Shown: in pieces, positions 22,684-41,588 of the stretch
Numbering within the stretch: the first letter of the stretch is position 1
Layout: every line of letters begins with the position of its first letter
Assembly (NCBI RefSeq): GCF_045679555.1
Contig: NC_092122.1
Coordinates: 14,685,506 to 14,749,505 of the forward strand
Direction of reading: 5' to 3'
DNA from: Salvelinus alpinus
Taxonomy: Eukaryota; Chordata; Actinopteri; Salmoniformes; Salmonidae
Length of the DNA stretch: 64,000 bases
Position numbers and translations under genes: made by a program
The notes under the pieces: generated by a model
What the model saw: the letters and a program-made list of their open reading frames with translations, nothing else
Databases searched by the model: none
What the model was told of the DNA's origin: nothing

Positions 22684-25052
22684 TCTATTTTTTTTTACTG
22701 GACTGGTGGCCTGCATGTGTCTGAGGGGAGGGGGCAGGGTGAGGCTTCCTCTCACCCAACTCACAGTCCCTCCTCTCTCCCTCTGCTGAGAAAAAGGGAG
22801 TCTTCCAGCTAATGGCAAAACTCAAGTTGTACTGCATTATTTCTGCCTCATGCACCAATTAATGCTGTTAATCCTATGACCAGAGAAAGTTAAATAGTCT
22901 TGGAGATTAAAAAAGACAAGCCGCTAATAATAACAATACAAGCTTATCGAAACACTTTGCTATACTCATTCATTGTAGCTGAAGTGCTGGTTGTAAGCGA
23001 GAGGAAGTAGGGAGAACGCACATTTAATGGCTCATAAGTGTTGAACAAAGTGTTGACAGATAGGAATAACAACTTAACCATGAATTTACTCAAAAACAGC
23101 AGCTCTTTGCTGTATTCTTTGAGTCTCTCTCTAGTCAGTTTTTAAAATGTCAAGTATCAATTTTGCTATGTGTTCGAGGCTTCTTTTTACAGTCTATGGC
23201 TCGAGGAAACTGAGCAGACACGGTGATCTGATCTATCTGATTGGCCAGCGTTAGACCTATAGGTGCTCTTGATTTGAGCTCTGGGCTGCCAGGTAGGCGG
23301 AGTACTACCTTCAGACACATGAAATGGTTCAAAATGCGAAAATGTTTGCCTTCCCGGCGATAGGGCCACATAATCAAGTGCACCTACCGCCAACATCACG
23401 GGGGAAAAAAATAAGAAGAAAAAACTGAACGCAAGGCTTTATCACAGAGTTTCTAAACCGAGGCGTAACATCTCTAGACTTCTGGGAACGCTTACCAAGC
23501 AGACCAGGGTTTGGGAAGTTAAACATTCTCCCTTAGTTTATTATTTTTTTTTTTTAATCCAAAGACAACCTATATTCGAGCCAGTGTCTTAAGTAGTTGA
23601 ACATGTTATTACTCCAACCCCATGAAAGTTGACACGTTTTCGTCAACAACTTTATATTGAAGGAGTGCCTTTGATTTGACGGCAGTTCGGCACGAGACAA
23701 ACCTGATGATGTGTTTCTGCGTATTAGCTTAGCAAGCCAACATTGCATGATCGTGGATTTCAGGTGGCGGTGGGTATTTCTATTGGGGAAGCAGTTTGCC
23801 TATCTTCGTACTGTTCTGCCTTTTGGCTTTATCATTGTTGTTTTCCCCCAGAAATGTTTGGTGATCAACTAGGAATATGGATGCCCATTCCCGACAAAAA
23901 AAAAATTCTATGGCGATTGTCTAAAAAAGGTCTGATACCAAGTTTAAATTAATTTTGAAATACGTAAATCAAAATGTAAATATCTAGTTGACGCTTGTGT
24001 CTATATGTTTTTTTATTGAAACAATTAAAAGGTTTATGCCAGTTCGCCTCTCTGCAACTTGGTCATCTAGAAATCCCCGATCAGCTTGTAGGCGATGTAA
24101 TGGCAATGTTAGCTAGCTAACCTAATGCTACAAATTAATTTGAATCATGTCTTTATACATGCCTGTTTGGATCAGTTGCAAAAACATTGGCAACTTTGTA
24201 TTTGTAGTCAACTTCGTTTTGAAGTTATCCGCGGTCATAGAAAAATCATGTCATATTTTTAGGCCAAAAAAAGGCACTTAACGTTACCTTTTCTACAAGT
24301 GGTCTGTGCCAGGCGTTAGATTAAGAGCTTTTAAGTGCAATGGTTTTGGGAAACAGCTCGGAGATTTAACGATGCTCCTACAAAGGCTCTAATGATAACT
24401 TGATTCTTTTGGGAAACCCTTTCTGCGTTCTAAACACGTAAGACACACATTCTCCCCTCAGCCCTCAAATTAATTTGAGTTGACCGCCCTTGTCCGGAAA
24501 TGTGCCACTCGTTCGTCCCACGGTTGTTTTCAGTGATCATGGAACTGTTGTCTGTGTGCTTTATATGCGCTACAGTCATTTGACTGCATTTCATATCTTG
24601 GCTAGAAGACAACGCATGCTAGCCATCCGACAATATCAGGTAAATCGAAAATTACTATGTGTGATGTCAGGGAAAGTTGTATGCGCTAGATAGTTTCCAA
24701 AAGCTAATGTTGATAATTGGATATGGAGAAGGGTGAGCCGGTCAAGGATCGATTCAGACAAGGTGGTAAATTGTATGACAAGTGACAGTTTTATTTAAGA
24801 GTAAAGATATCTGGTACAAGCGTGCACGGACTTATTCATTTAGCTCATATGGAACTTGCAGAAATAAGCCCAGATAACAGAGTGCATATACATTTTATAC
24901 AGTACAGAAAGTAGGTTGAGTCTGGAAGTTCTGGTCCTCTGGTTGGTTCTGATGAGTTGGGCGAGGTCTCCTTCAGGCTAGTATCACTGTCCCATTGGCT
25001 CTGAGTAGAGTTCTTTGTCTTCAGAAATGTTCAGCTAAAACAGGAGATAAGG
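22684..25052. other. Gene-free stretch upstream of rps16
   Basis: No exon could be supported on either strand. The sequence is mixed, with short A and T runs. It may contain regulatory DNA for flanking genes, but nothing specific was recognised. Confidence 0.35.
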
Positions 25053-25225
25053 TGTGTGCGTAGATGTTCCTATTTTGACATTTCTGTGTGTCTCTGTAAA
25101 ATGTTCAGACTGAAGAGGAGTTTTTGTGTGTGCGTAGATGTTCCTATTTTGACATTTCTGTGTATCTCTGTAAAATGTTCAGACTGAAGAGGAGTTTTTG
25201 TGTGTGCGTAGATGTTCCTGTCTTA
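25053..25225. repeat. 74-bp tandem repeat, about 2.3 copies
   Basis: TGTGTGCGTAGATGTTCCTA recurs at 25053, 25127 and (as its start) 25201, giving a 74-base period. A looser duplicated segment follows, 94 bases apart (GTTTATGAAAGG near 25231 and GTTTATAAAAGG near 25325). Confidence 0.85.
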
Positions 25226-26299
25226 TCTGTGTTTATGAAAGGTTTACGTCAGCCCTCTGTCCTTGGGTATGTGTGTGTCTCAGTACCTCGTGAAATACAG
25301 TACCAAGCACCCTTTTCTTGTCAGTGTTTATAAAAGGTCTATGTCAGCCATCTGTCTCTGGGTGTGTGTGGGTCTCAGTATCTGCTTTATGAGTTTGTGA
25401 GAAACCCTGTTTTGAAAGAAGTTAGTTATAACAATGTAATAGGGATATGCTTGTGTTATATTAAATGGTATTTATTACACTAACCAAACAAAAACATAAT
25501 TACTTTTACGTTACGTGTTTGTGCCATCAGGTGCATTAGTAGCAAAATGTCTAACTTATTTACATTTGCTTTACTTACACCTGTATGTTGACTTCTCCAT
25601 ATTGATGTTGGTTTTAAGTTTGGCTGACTTTGTACATCCGCTAAAATCATCGCGAATTGAATTATGGGGCGTTTCAGCGTCCATGGGGGGACGGAGTTGT
25701 ATGAGGGCTTACGTTGCCTACTTCCCTTGCTTGGCTAATTGTTTGGACGGCAGAGATGGTCTCGGGGTTTCCCCCAAGGGCAAAACGCGAGGGTAAATGG
25801 AGGAGGGTGTGTCTGTTAATGTGTTTGAAATGCAGCGCCTCTGTGGTGCGGTAAGTGGGAAACGAAAGAGTTAATCTACAATTTGTTTCATCCTCTGTGA
25901 AAAACGTGTTCGTACAGTGACCTCTTCTGGACATAAATATTTTTCAGTCACACCGTATTTATGTATTTTTTTTCTGACAGACAATGTTTAATTAATTCAA
26001 CCATAATTAATTCAGACAATGTAAATTTATTTGGGCCATGCATTTTTTATTTAGCAAAAATGTAAATTCATGGGCCAAATTGACATTATGACTGAATTAA
26101 TTTAACATGTCAAATACAAATATTTTACTTAATTTTCCAAAATACGTGATACATTTTGTTGCTACAAAATAAAAATTATTTGTAGAGATGTTTCAGACCA
26201 GATTATCGTCTCTTTCTCTCTGCCTGCAATTGTCGTAAATGCATTGCAGAGCCATAAACTGTCGTGCTACTGCCCCTGCTTTTCGAAGTGTGAAACCCC
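25226..26299. other. 5' flank of rps16
   Basis: No gene seen. The last few hundred bases should contain the rps16 promoter. Ribosomal protein promoters commonly lack a clear TATA box, and none is evident here. Confidence 0.35.
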
Positions 26300-26336
26300 C
26301 TTTCGGTCTTTTCGTACGGCACTAAAGCTGAAGACG
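26300..26336 (+). promoter_or_regulatory. rps16: rps16 transcription start and non-coding first exon (5' TOP)
   Basis: A pyrimidine-rich run, CCCCCTTTCGGTCTTTTCG, fits the 5' terminal oligopyrimidine tract with which ribosomal protein mRNAs start and through which growth signals control their translation. The exon would end at 26336 (AAGACG) before the donor GTATGT. The exact start base is uncertain (C near 26300 or 26308). Confidence 0.55.
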
Positions 26337-26429
26337 GTATGTTACCGCTTGAGCTCAGTTACAAATGCAAAAATGTGATCTATTAATTATTTTTGAAGGT
26401 AATCATTGTGATTTAATTGTTTCAGAAAC

Positions 26430-31203
<4,774 letters not shown>

Positions 31204-31224
31204 CCTCTCTGTACATTTCCATGT

Positions 31225-31230
31225 AATAAA
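31225..31230 (+). terminator. rps16: Poly(A) signal of rps16
   Basis: AATAAA lies 22 bases after the rps16 stop codon, giving the very short 3' UTR usual for ribosomal protein mRNAs. Confidence 0.9.
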
Positions 31231-31247
31231 GTTGAGGGAGAAAATAT

Positions 31248-32040
31248 TTCTGGCCTATTTCTTTAAACTTGCTTGATGTAATAGTTTCATTAATGACCAT
31301 CAAGCACTACTTGGAAAGTGTTTTAAAGGTAGACTGCGATAGGACGTAGATGCAGAAAGTAAACGGCATATGGGGTACATTTCCACAACCAAGAGCGTTG
31401 AAGCATGAGGCTCAACTTCTCAGCTGTTTTGGTCCCGTGGCTGCCACGCTGTGAATGGCGTGAAGTGAACCTGTGCAGATGGTGACCTATGAGGGCGATC
31501 TTGCATCTCGCTCCTCAATATCTGCGGTGCTGCTCGTGGCAGTGCCATTTTATTGTCTACCTTTTTAGTAGTTAAACACTATCGTCTGGGTTTCACCCAA
31601 ATACATTCAACTAATTGCTAGACTAGACCTGGGATGTTGAAATGGCTGAAGTGAATAAGCATTATAGCAGGTGTATGTTATGCTTGCTTCAGATTTTCTC
31701 CTTAACATCTTTGCAGAGCACCATTACATTTCACATTATTTGGCTTTACAGCCCTCGATGTTGCTCCTTAATGAGTACCTGACCTGTACGTGCTTTTGCT
31801 ACGACTGTTTTTAAATGGTATTTCAGAACTACAGCCACCAAATGAAAACCCAATTAACTTCAGCATCTCTTCCCACATCTGCCACGGGTCTTCTTCCTGT
31901 CATCACACGTGAATACCTACAGTGGCCATGAGTGATCTTTTCAGCTTGGGGCCATTTCACAATTAACTATTTATGCATTGTGTATTTCAGTTGAATCTTT
32001 AACTTGGAATTGTCATTCCAAAAATAATACTAAGTTCTAA
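31248..32040. other. Gene-free stretch downstream of rps16
   Basis: No exon or recognised repeat could be supported between the rps16 end and the next deleted transposon. Confidence 0.35.
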
Positions 32041-32630
32041 TCAATTTTAGTGGAGTTTTGGTGAGTGTTTCTCCTTTGCCAAGATAATCCATCCACCTGA
32101 TAGGTGTGGCATATCAAGAAACTGATTAAATGCATGATATTTACACTGGTGCGCCTTGTGCTGGGGACAAAAAGCTACCGATGTCTCAAGTTTTGAGTGT
32201 GCAATTGTCATACTGACTGCAGGAATGTCCACCAGAGCTATTGCCAGAGAATTTAATGTTCATTTCTCTACCATAAGCTGCCTCCAATGTTTTAGAGAAT
32301 TTGGCAATACGTCCAACTGGCCTCAACTGCAGACCACATCCTGCTTCACCTACCGGGTCATCTTGAGACCAGCCACCTGGATAGCTGATGAAACCGGTAT
32401 ACTTCTGTCTTAAGCCCTTTTGTGGTGTTCTGATTGGCTGGGCCTGACTCCCCTGTGAGTGTGCCTATGCCCTCCCAGGTCCACCCATGGCTGTGCACTG
32501 CCCAGTCATGTTAAATCTGTAGATTAGGGCCTAATGAATTTATTTCAATTGACTGATTTACTTATATGAACTGTAACTCAGTAAAATCGTTGGAATTGTT
32601 GCATTTTGTGTTTTATATTTTTGTTCGGTG
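32041..32630. mobile_element. Deleted Tc1-family element with CACTGAACAAAAATA-type ends, copy B
   Basis: The right end TATATTTTTGTTCGGTG is next to TA at 32631. The left part (GATAATCCATCCACCTGATA onward) matches an inner segment of copy A at 20438-21079 in reverse. The left terminus is lost. There is no usable transposase. Confidence 0.7.
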
Positions 32631-32646
32631 TACACATGCCTATTGT

Positions 32647-32869
32647 AGGCTCCCATGTGGGGCTGTGGTCTAAGACACTGCATCTCAGTGCTAGAGGTGT
32701 CACTACAGACCCTGGTTTGTTTCCAAGCTGAATCACAACCGGCCGTGATTGGGAGTCCCATAGAGCGACGCACAATTGGCCCAGCATCGTCTGCGATTAG
32801 TCCGGGGTAGGCTGTCATTGTAGATAAGAATTTGTTCTTTAACTGACTTGCCTAGTTAAATACATTAAT
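32647..32869 (+). mobile_element. tRNA-derived SINE
   Basis: A tRNA-like head (GTGGTCTAAGACACTGCATC, with a decayed GGTTTGTTTCCAA box B) is followed by a body with GATTGGGAGTCCCATAG and a tail GACTTGCCTAGTTAAATA shared with HpaI-type SINEs. It is close to full length and lies directly after the deleted transposon. Confidence 0.82.
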
Positions 32870-34680
32870 TTTGAATGGACCAAGTTGTCTTGTTCAGTGC
32901 TCAGTCTGTTTTCTCTCCTCCACCTAGTCCTAGAATGAACAACGGCCTACCTCCAGTATATTGGGTACATATACTCCTGTCTGCAACATGTTTCTAGATT
33001 TGATACTAGTTTCTATTGTACTTGTGGAATGGATTGGACAGATGCAGATTTGTTGGTAACTAACCTCAATTTCTCTGATTTCAACTGCTCCCTTTTCACC
33101 AGCAGAGGGTGCTGTGTGACAAAGTACGAATCCAATCACACAAACATGTTAACAGCTCAAAATCGAGGCAAACTTTGCCTGTTCCACACAGCACAAGGTT
33201 CTTCTGTTCATTCAACTCAATTATTCTGATCATTGATTCACTCACAACTTAATTTCCTCAGCATGAGCCCCTCACGGGGAAACGATCAGCTATCCATAAG
33301 GAGTTTTGGTGATGGAAAAATGTATCAATCAAGAGATCAGAGTATAGTTGCTCCTAAAAGTCAGTTAAATTGTCTTATTTTATATAGTCTCTACTATGGT
33401 CAACAGATAAACAGACATGGGTTGACCATGGAGTTCTCTGGTGATGAACAAAGACTGCCACAAACATTGTGCCTGTGCAGATAAAAATACTCACTTTTGG
33501 AAGGAGCAGTGTACTGCATGTGGGATTGTTTGATTCCTGTGCACATGGTATTATTAGGTCCTTCGGGTTTTGTGCATTAACACATTTGCAGGAGAAGCTG
33601 TAACATCTGTGGCTGGTTGACTATGAAGCACAACAGAGCAAACGGCATATGGTCTTGGTCTTGTTTTTCCTGATTTAAATATAGCTGGTAAACATATACC
33701 GAAGGTGTAGGCCTACCTCTGTTTTCAGTCACTGGTTAAGATACATCCTGTGCAGTCTTTTTACTGAACCGTACATTATGTTTGTTCTGCTGCTGCCTCC
33801 ATCTAAAGTGTATACCAACCAGTGCAGATGCCCAGGTGAGCGGTGTTGAGCTGAGCCTCAGGTGTGCTGTCTCTGTCTAGGCAATGGGCAGGCCTATTTA
33901 CTGCACTCCAATAATCAACCCAGCAGGGAGAGCCACTGCTACTGTTGTTTACTCTCTGCTCCTGGATCCCTGTGGCCCTAACCTCTCCTCTACGGCCCTA
34001 TCTGGCTCTGGTCGTTGACATTAGCACAGAGAGAACCCGCGGTAATATACAGTAGCTCTTAACTCCTTTTGGGATTGGGATGCAATGGCAATTATAGAAT
34101 ATTTACTTTGAGAGTTGTAGAATATGTAATGATATTTAATCATTCAACTTGTTAGGTAAAAACCAGATGATGTCCAGATGATGTCGTTTATGAAGAGGCC
34201 TTGTTGAGGTACAGTGTGGACCACACGGGGGTACTAAACACTTGTACACACACTGGTGCACCTGGCTTTCCTCTGTTCACACCTCATTTTGCCTCAACTA
34301 ATCACGCAAACAATAGAGGTGTTGGTCCAGGATGCATTTTGTCGTCACACTACCCCCCCCCCCCCCCCCCACACACACACTTTCTCTATCAGCGGCCTAC
34401 TTTGAAGAGAGAGGATAGTCATTAGCATTTCTCCCCCCTTGGGGTTCTTTGCCCTGGGTGAGTAAATAACAATTGACCGAGCAGGGTGTCAGAGAGCCTG
34501 GGATCACAGGACAGTAGCACACACAAACAGATGCTGGGTTGGCTGGAGAGGAAATGTAGCTTAGCCAAGCGACACGCCACTGTTTGGGCTTGGGAGTGTT
34601 AATGAGGGACTGTGCCACGCTCCCTTCCTAGCTCCTATCGCTCTCTCCCTAGCCCCTATCAGACTGTCGCTGGGGGGGGG
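32870..34680. other. Gene-free stretch with a C-run and CA repeat
   Basis: No exon supported. A poly(C) run followed by (CA)n lies at about 34352-34380. The remaining sequence has no recognised family. Confidence 0.35.
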
Positions 34681-34830
34681 GGGGTAGCCTAGAGGTTAAG
34701 AACATTGGGCCAGTAATCAAAAGTTTGCTGGTTCGAATTCCCGAGCTGACTAGGTGAAAAATCCTTTGGACAAGGCACTTAACCATAATTGCTCCTGTAA
34801 GTTGCTCTGGATAAATTACTAAAATGTACA
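34681..34830 (+). mobile_element. tRNA-derived SINE, short form
   Basis: Head GGTAGCCTAGAGGTTAAGAA and box-B-like GGTTCGAATTCCC, then a tail TTGCTCTGGATAAATTACTA ending in TAAAATGTAC. This tail type (TAAATGACTAAAATGT in intact copies) is widespread in fish SINEs. Lone tail pieces of the same type occur near 38503-38550, 51885-51930 and, reversed, 58326-58378. Confidence 0.8.
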
Positions 34831-37800
34831 AGAGGAGAGGGGGAGGCTATATTCAGCCAGGGTACAACAGCACTGGACACTGTTATTTTCTGGGTGGAAC
34901 AGACAAAGCAGATGTCCTTTTTTTCTGTTAGAGCAGGCTATTGTGATTCGGTAAGCCGTGTCAGATCATACCTGTGTGGAGCTTCCTAAAACACAGGCAT
35001 GGAACATTTTCGCAATGATTAGCCTTTTTTTTTTTTACAGGCCCAGTAGAGAAGAGTTGGCATTTTCTTATTTTGACCTTGGCTTTTGTGAAGGAACACA
35101 GTATTTTGTAATTTAAAAAATAAGCACTTGGCTGAAATGGCAGCAACCACCTGTCGTTGAATAGCATTTGCCCCCACAGACCTGCCTGAGCCCTGGCCTC
35201 CATCAGGAAAAAGCTGTGTTTTCAATTGTAGCTTCCTTCATATTGTTCCTTACTCCACTCGCCATCACCCAGAGTCGCCGACCAATCCTTTTTAGTGGGC
35301 TTTTGAACAATAGAGCCAGAACAGAATGTTGAGCCGATGATTGATTCATCTCAACGGTTTTGTTCCAGACACAGAGGCCTGCCCTCCCATGCTCACACCA
35401 GCACATCGGGGTGTTTTTGGGTCTGAAACCAGACAGAATCAGGCCCGGAGTTATTGACCCTGAGCAATTAGTCACACTTTGGCTCGCCAGCATTGACTCA
35501 TTCCCAATGTATTTACCCCTAGACTTGAACTAAAGTGGAATTAGTCCCACTGCACTCACATCGCTCAGCTTTTGTTAACGGCCCTCTCTATCGCTCTGTC
35601 CCTCTCTCAAACACACATACACACACGGTCTGGGCAGTGTGGTGGCACTGAACGTGGCCTTGGAGTGGAGCCCCATGTGTAACGAGACAGGGGGTCAGGT
35701 TGTGTTCCCCAGAGTGTGAGCCCCTGACACCCGACCCAGGCTGAGGGTCACAGGGTTCCCCGTACACCCAGAATCACCCCCATCCCCTGGGCTGGCGGGA
35801 CAGAGAGGCCTGGACCTGTGATGATCCCCAAAAGCACCAGGGCTCTTGAGGGGTCAGACAGCCTGCTCAGGCCCTCTGTAGACATAACATACTGACTGGA
35901 CTACACTCCACACAGACAGGAGACCCTGCCACCAGTACCACACTAAGACAAGAGCTTTTAGCACAGAGAAACTGGAAAACACTGATCTGAAATCATTTAT
36001 GTTTTTAACACAAACATTATGACAGTAGCATGCTCACATAATGATTGAGGGTAATGGGAATACATGGGAGAAACTGGCATCAAATCATCAGAATGGTATT
36101 TAGGGTTAACTGCAGAAAGTCCTCATGGTGTGCTGTTGTGCCTACAGTACTGTACATAGTGTGGTCCCTGCAGGTCCTGAGGCTCTGTGTCTGTCAGGCT
36201 CTGGGCAGATAAGGGACATGCTTAATTAAACGCCCTAAAGGCTGTTGAAAGGCACCGTATGCTGCCAGCACGAGAGGACTTGACATCCGAGTGTTTGTCT
36301 TTCGCTGAGGTGGTTGTTCAACCAGGAGGGGGGGGGCTAGGCGTAATGGGGCCCAGTTACAGCACCATGCCTGCCAGAGTCATCACAGAGCTGGGGATGG
36401 AGGGAGGAGGAGGGGAGGTTTGTGGTGTAAAAAGTAATGGCTTATCCAGATACTCTGCCAGCTCCTAGCCTCTCTCTCCCTCTCTCTCGCTCTCTCCGTC
36501 TCTCGCTCTCTCCCTCTCTCACTCTGGCCTAGGTGTCCATGGCTCCAAGACCACAAGAGAGCCCTGCGCAACCAGAGACCAATGGCCCCTCCTCTTCTCC
36601 CCTCCTGCACACACACACACACAGACATACACATTCCTGGAGAAAGGGATGGGAGCGTGACAATCGGGAAACAACGGCTGTTAGTTACAGAAAATGCATT
36701 ACACTGTGGGCAGGGGGAGAGGAGCGGAGGAGAGGAAGTGCTGGGATTAGGCAGTTTGGAGACAGAGAACGGCCCATTTTTACCTTCCGGAAGAATACTC
36801 AGATTTATAAGATCTCTGGGGACGCTGATACCCCATCCTTGACCCATCAGCTCCTGATTTAAAAATATGCCTAAATCGGCACATGGCAGTTGTCGGTAGG
36901 CCATGTGTAGGTCAGAACTGTCATTCACAGGAAAAATAAAGACAACTTAAATTCCCATCAGGTTGTAAAGGTGTTTGAATAACAATTGTTTGAATATGAC
37001 ATTTCAGACCCTCTACTAAAAACCAACTAATCCCTATGCCTATGTGGCATCAATATGAGTCAGAAATATTTATTCTGGTGTCAAACTTCACTACAGTGTG
37101 TAAATAGGATACGTTTGGAACCTCAGTGTGTCACAACAAGTAAATTAAGGTTGGGTTTGGATTACAATTATGTTAACAAATCATGCCCTCTTTTACCAAG
37201 CTCTACGTGCAAATGGCCCCTCTGCCCACTTCATTTCACTGAATGGGGGTCCGTTGTTTCTTTGCCCCCAACGCGTTCAAAAGATCACCGATGTTTTTGA
37301 CTGAAAAGCCCTATACGGATTGACCATGCAATTAATGCTTCCAGCAGGATGCACAGACAACTAGGTTGCATGCCCTGCCGAAGGACCCTATAATGCTGTA
37401 AAGGAGCAGATAGTTCTAGAATTACCCGGTGTGTGATAAGGCCAGTGAGAAATACATCAACATCACACAGCAGCGTTATATCATTCACCAATTCTCTATA
37501 GAAGAGTTTAATGAGAGTGTAAATCTCGCTTGTTAAAAGAAAACACAGTTAAATAAATCTTATTAACATCCAACACATGCGGCAGACTACTCTCTCTCTT
37601 TCTCAGTATCTATCTCTCACACTCCTCAGTCACTGCCTCTCTCCTCTTGTTCAAAAACAAAAAAATGCAAAAGATGAAGTGCGGTCAAAGACACTTCCCC
37701 AATGAGTCTCGATTGTGGGCTTAGGCATCACCATCATCCCCTCCCTGGTGCCTCCTGGCTGGATGTGTACATAGTTCTGACTATGGCGGGTCACACAGTA

Positions 37801-40800
37801 GTTTACCCTGTGGATGGAGGCTGTATTAGACCCAGCTGTGGCCGTTAGGTGAGCCGGTGGGCCTTGTGTGTAATGATGTTACAGGCTGCTATTTGACAGA
37901 TGTTTCCTCTCCTCCTCTCTCTCTCTCTCTTTCTTTCTTTCCCCCTCTTTCTTTTCCTCATTCTGATGCGCTGACTATGTCTCCCTCTCCTCCCCTGACA
38001 ATCCTTCCACACCTTGCTCCTCAGTGAGACCGGAACCTTCCACTGCGGCTCACGGGGTGGGCTCCGCTTGACTCATGGTGTTATAAGAGGGGTCGTGACC
38101 TGGTCGTATGACTGCTTCCTGTTGTAGTTGAAGAGGTCTTCCGAGGCCTGGGGTGATCACAGGAGATACTACATCCGGTGGTTGAGGACCTGTCACAGTA
38201 AAAGACATACATCAGTTGAACAGTAGCTGTTCTGGGACGAAGGGAGAGAGGGAAACAGAGAAAGTGGTGTTATTTATTGCTATGAGGGCCAGAGGGAGAT
38301 GGTGAAAGAGATGAGTTCACTTCATATAGAAAAGACTGAATACATTTTTTTTTTTAAAACACTTTCATGAACTAACACTCACACTTGAGTCCCCACCCCT
38401 TTTCTAGCTCTGACTTTGCTGATAGCTACTTTATTGAGGAACATGTACTATGACTGTGATATGTGGTTGTCCCACCTAGATATCTCAAGATGAATGCACC
38501 AACTGTAAGTCCCTCGAGATAAGAGCGTCTGCTAAATGACTAACGTTAATATAAGCAGGAACAGAGAACTGGTGGTCATTTGGGTGTTCTGGATGAATGC
38601 CAGGACGACTCTGATGCTTTTACATTTCTGATAATGCTGTTCTCAGACTATTACCTGGAGCTATGTGAACAATAGTTAATATGGGGTAGCCAGTGAAGAC
38701 AGGCCCATGATACTAGCAAAGAGAACAAACCACTGAAGGACTCTTATATTGGGTTATGGTTTGAATATCTTAGTGTCACTCCAGTTACCTGGGGGGGCTT
38801 TCCTCTTTTGTTCTCTATTGCTCCTCTGTTGTTCCTCGAGCAAGGTGGAGGCCGATGACATCATGACTTCCCATTGGACCAACTCCTTGAAGTTTGCAGT
38901 TGTCTTAAAAACACACATTTGCGCAAAACTTTTTTTTTTACCCTTTAGTGTGTGTACTTTATTTATACTTTGGATATCACAACATGAAAGTTTTTTTTTA
39001 AATCACTGGAGGATGTCTTTAAAGGGAAAATGCACCCACTGATTTGGCCTAGTTTTTTGGCTCAATAAATGCTGGTGGCCATGACAGAAGCCAAACTTGG
39101 GGGTGTGGTTTGATGTGGGTGTTTCTTGGGTGTGTCCTTGCCACCATCAAGACACACCCATCTGTCAACCCCCCCCCCTCACCATAATATATTGTTATAT
39201 TATGTTCTGCTAATATAACAATGCGCACCTTTCACCTTTCATTGTTATTCCCAGCCAATACAGATACTGTGCTTGTCGGCATTTTGTCTGGTAAATGGGG
39301 CTGCCTTGGCAAACATGTCAGAGTGGTCATGCCTTCCTGAGTGGTGTCCCATATACTACAGGAGTTTCCTGATCCTGGTGCAGAATACACAGGTTTTCTC
39401 CCACCCCATATTGACTGATACAATACAAGTAAAGGTTGTGTATAGTAAAATGTTAATGCCAGGTCTCTCTTCATTCAGGGACATCAGTATCAAGCCCATT
39501 TATCAGTCTGGACTTCATCACATCATTCTTGCAAGTCTCCATGTACTGACTCCATACATGTTTCTGTGAACACACAACTGTATTATTAGTAATCACCTCA
39601 TGTGTTAAGTGCCAGCATCTCATGTATCTGTGAACACATACACACTATCACTGTTCTATTACCAATGGCAGTTAGGGATAGGTAATATCTGATACACAAA
39701 CAATATATGTTGAAGTTTGAACAGGTCAGACAAAACGTACCTAAATCTGTTCTCCCCATGTACGACCAGACAAGAAGTGCGGCTGGAGGTGAGGTCTTTG
39801 CCGGCAGCGCCCCATTGACAGGCATAGTAGCGTAGATCAGCTTCTGACCCCTTATCAAAAGATACTGATCGATCACACACAAACACACTGATTACATTAT
39901 CAATGGTGGTTATGATTAGCTTGGTGGAACCAACCTGATCCCTGCATTCACCTTTCTATTTCACTTCAGATGTGAAGCTAACTCTGTTTTACAGATGTAG
40001 ACTGACTGGCCCATGATTGTATTAGATTCAGGCCGATGACGCTATCACACTATGCAACCAACTGTGACATGTTTTGCTATATCCCTGGGTTGGTTTGAGT
40101 TTGTTGCTGCTAGTTTGTACACTGCTGTAGTCAGAAATGAGTTGTCTAGTACCACAATATGTATTTTTCCCCTAGACATGGGTTGCACCTCGGGGGGCTA
40201 ATGTGGTGATAGTGATAACGAGTCTCAAAATATACACAACCAGATACATAACCAGCAGTCTAGCTACGGATATACTCGCCACCACTGGGGACCAACGGAC
40301 TCCAACCACCTATTCCGCAATAGGCATCCTTTTTAACAAATGAGCCAGGTTTCTTCTGATGGATTTATGCCTTGCCAAACTCTGGTATTTGTCCCTGTGC
40401 CAGCTGTTTTCTTAGCTGAGGTAAATCTCGATAAATCAATAGGAGTTAATCTGCTGTGTGACTGTGTGCTGGCCTGTCTAAAAGGCCACTTAATCTCTAT
40501 TGGTTCCAGAGCATGAATCAAGCCCTCAATGAAGAATCAACAGAGAAGTGACATTCTGATAGCAGGCTCAGTGTTGCTGAGAAATGATATGGGAAACAGA
40601 GAAGTCCCATATTTAAAGGGGTATGGTATAGTGCTGGACCCAATATCCCAGGTATGCATCTTTTTTTCAGTAGGTCGTTTCAACTCCGACATAAAACCAT
40701 TCTTCCTCTAGCATTGTCTCAATTAGGAGGATGGTCTATGTCTCTGTATGGTAAGCTGATCGGAATGCTATGTTATTTGACATGTAACCCTAGCTTCACC

Positions 40801-41588
40801 TCCACAGTGAACGAGGACGGTTCGAGGTGATATAGAGCAGGAGATGGGTGCAAATCATTTCTATAATCGCTCGTGTGTCATGCAGGGTAAGGCCTTGGAA
40901 TTCCATGCATTCTGGACTCTGTTTCATACTGAAAGATTTCACCTTCCGTGCATTGGCAAAATGTCACATAACCTGTCGCTGGAGACGAGGTAAGACCAGT
41001 CTGAGTTCAAAATGGACTCCTTCAGATGTCTCCTCTCTATTGCAACATATTCAAAGAGTGTCTTCGTACTGTAGAGAAAGGTCAAAGGTGCTGATTTGAC
41101 CTTGTGTGCGTCAATCACTCCTCCATACTGTATGTCAGGGGCAGAGGGAGGGATTGGAGGAGGGTGGGACTGTGGCCCAGTGGGGTGTATGTATATAGGC
41201 TGGTCTAGCTGAAATCTGATGAGGAGCAGGAGAGGGAGAAAGAGGAGGAGGAGATTTCAGGTTCTCGGGGCTTGAACCCAGCACAACCCCAGTGTGTTGA
41301 CACAGGTTGCCCTCCTGCCCCTTTAACCCACCACCACCACTCTCCCACCCCCATACAAATCTTAGGGAATTATTGAATAGGGTCCCTCATTGATCGAGCC
41401 AAATTGTTACCCAGTTTCAGTTGCAGCATAAGGAGACAGTTGTCATTCAATCCAGTTGTATCCTGATTAAATTATAAAATAAGATATGTTTCATTTTCAT
41501 TCATCATGTTTGTTTTGTTTGGTCAAATCAATGGGGTAATATTGCAAAGAGACTGAAGGTAGACATAGAAGATGGTTGTGTTTGATAT
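34831..41588. other. Long gene-poor stretch
   Basis: No exon could be supported on either strand over 6.7 kb. Simple repeats include a (CT)n block near 36469-36525, CT-rich runs near 37913-37955 and poly(C) near 39170. A SINE tail piece lies near 38503-38550. Small unrepetitive exons of an unrecognised gene cannot be excluded by reading. Confidence 0.35.

Noticed and set aside
36383-36928. 181-codon minus-strand frame
   Set aside because: It runs through CT-rich and CA simple repeats; the serine/glutamate/arginine-rich reading is compositional.
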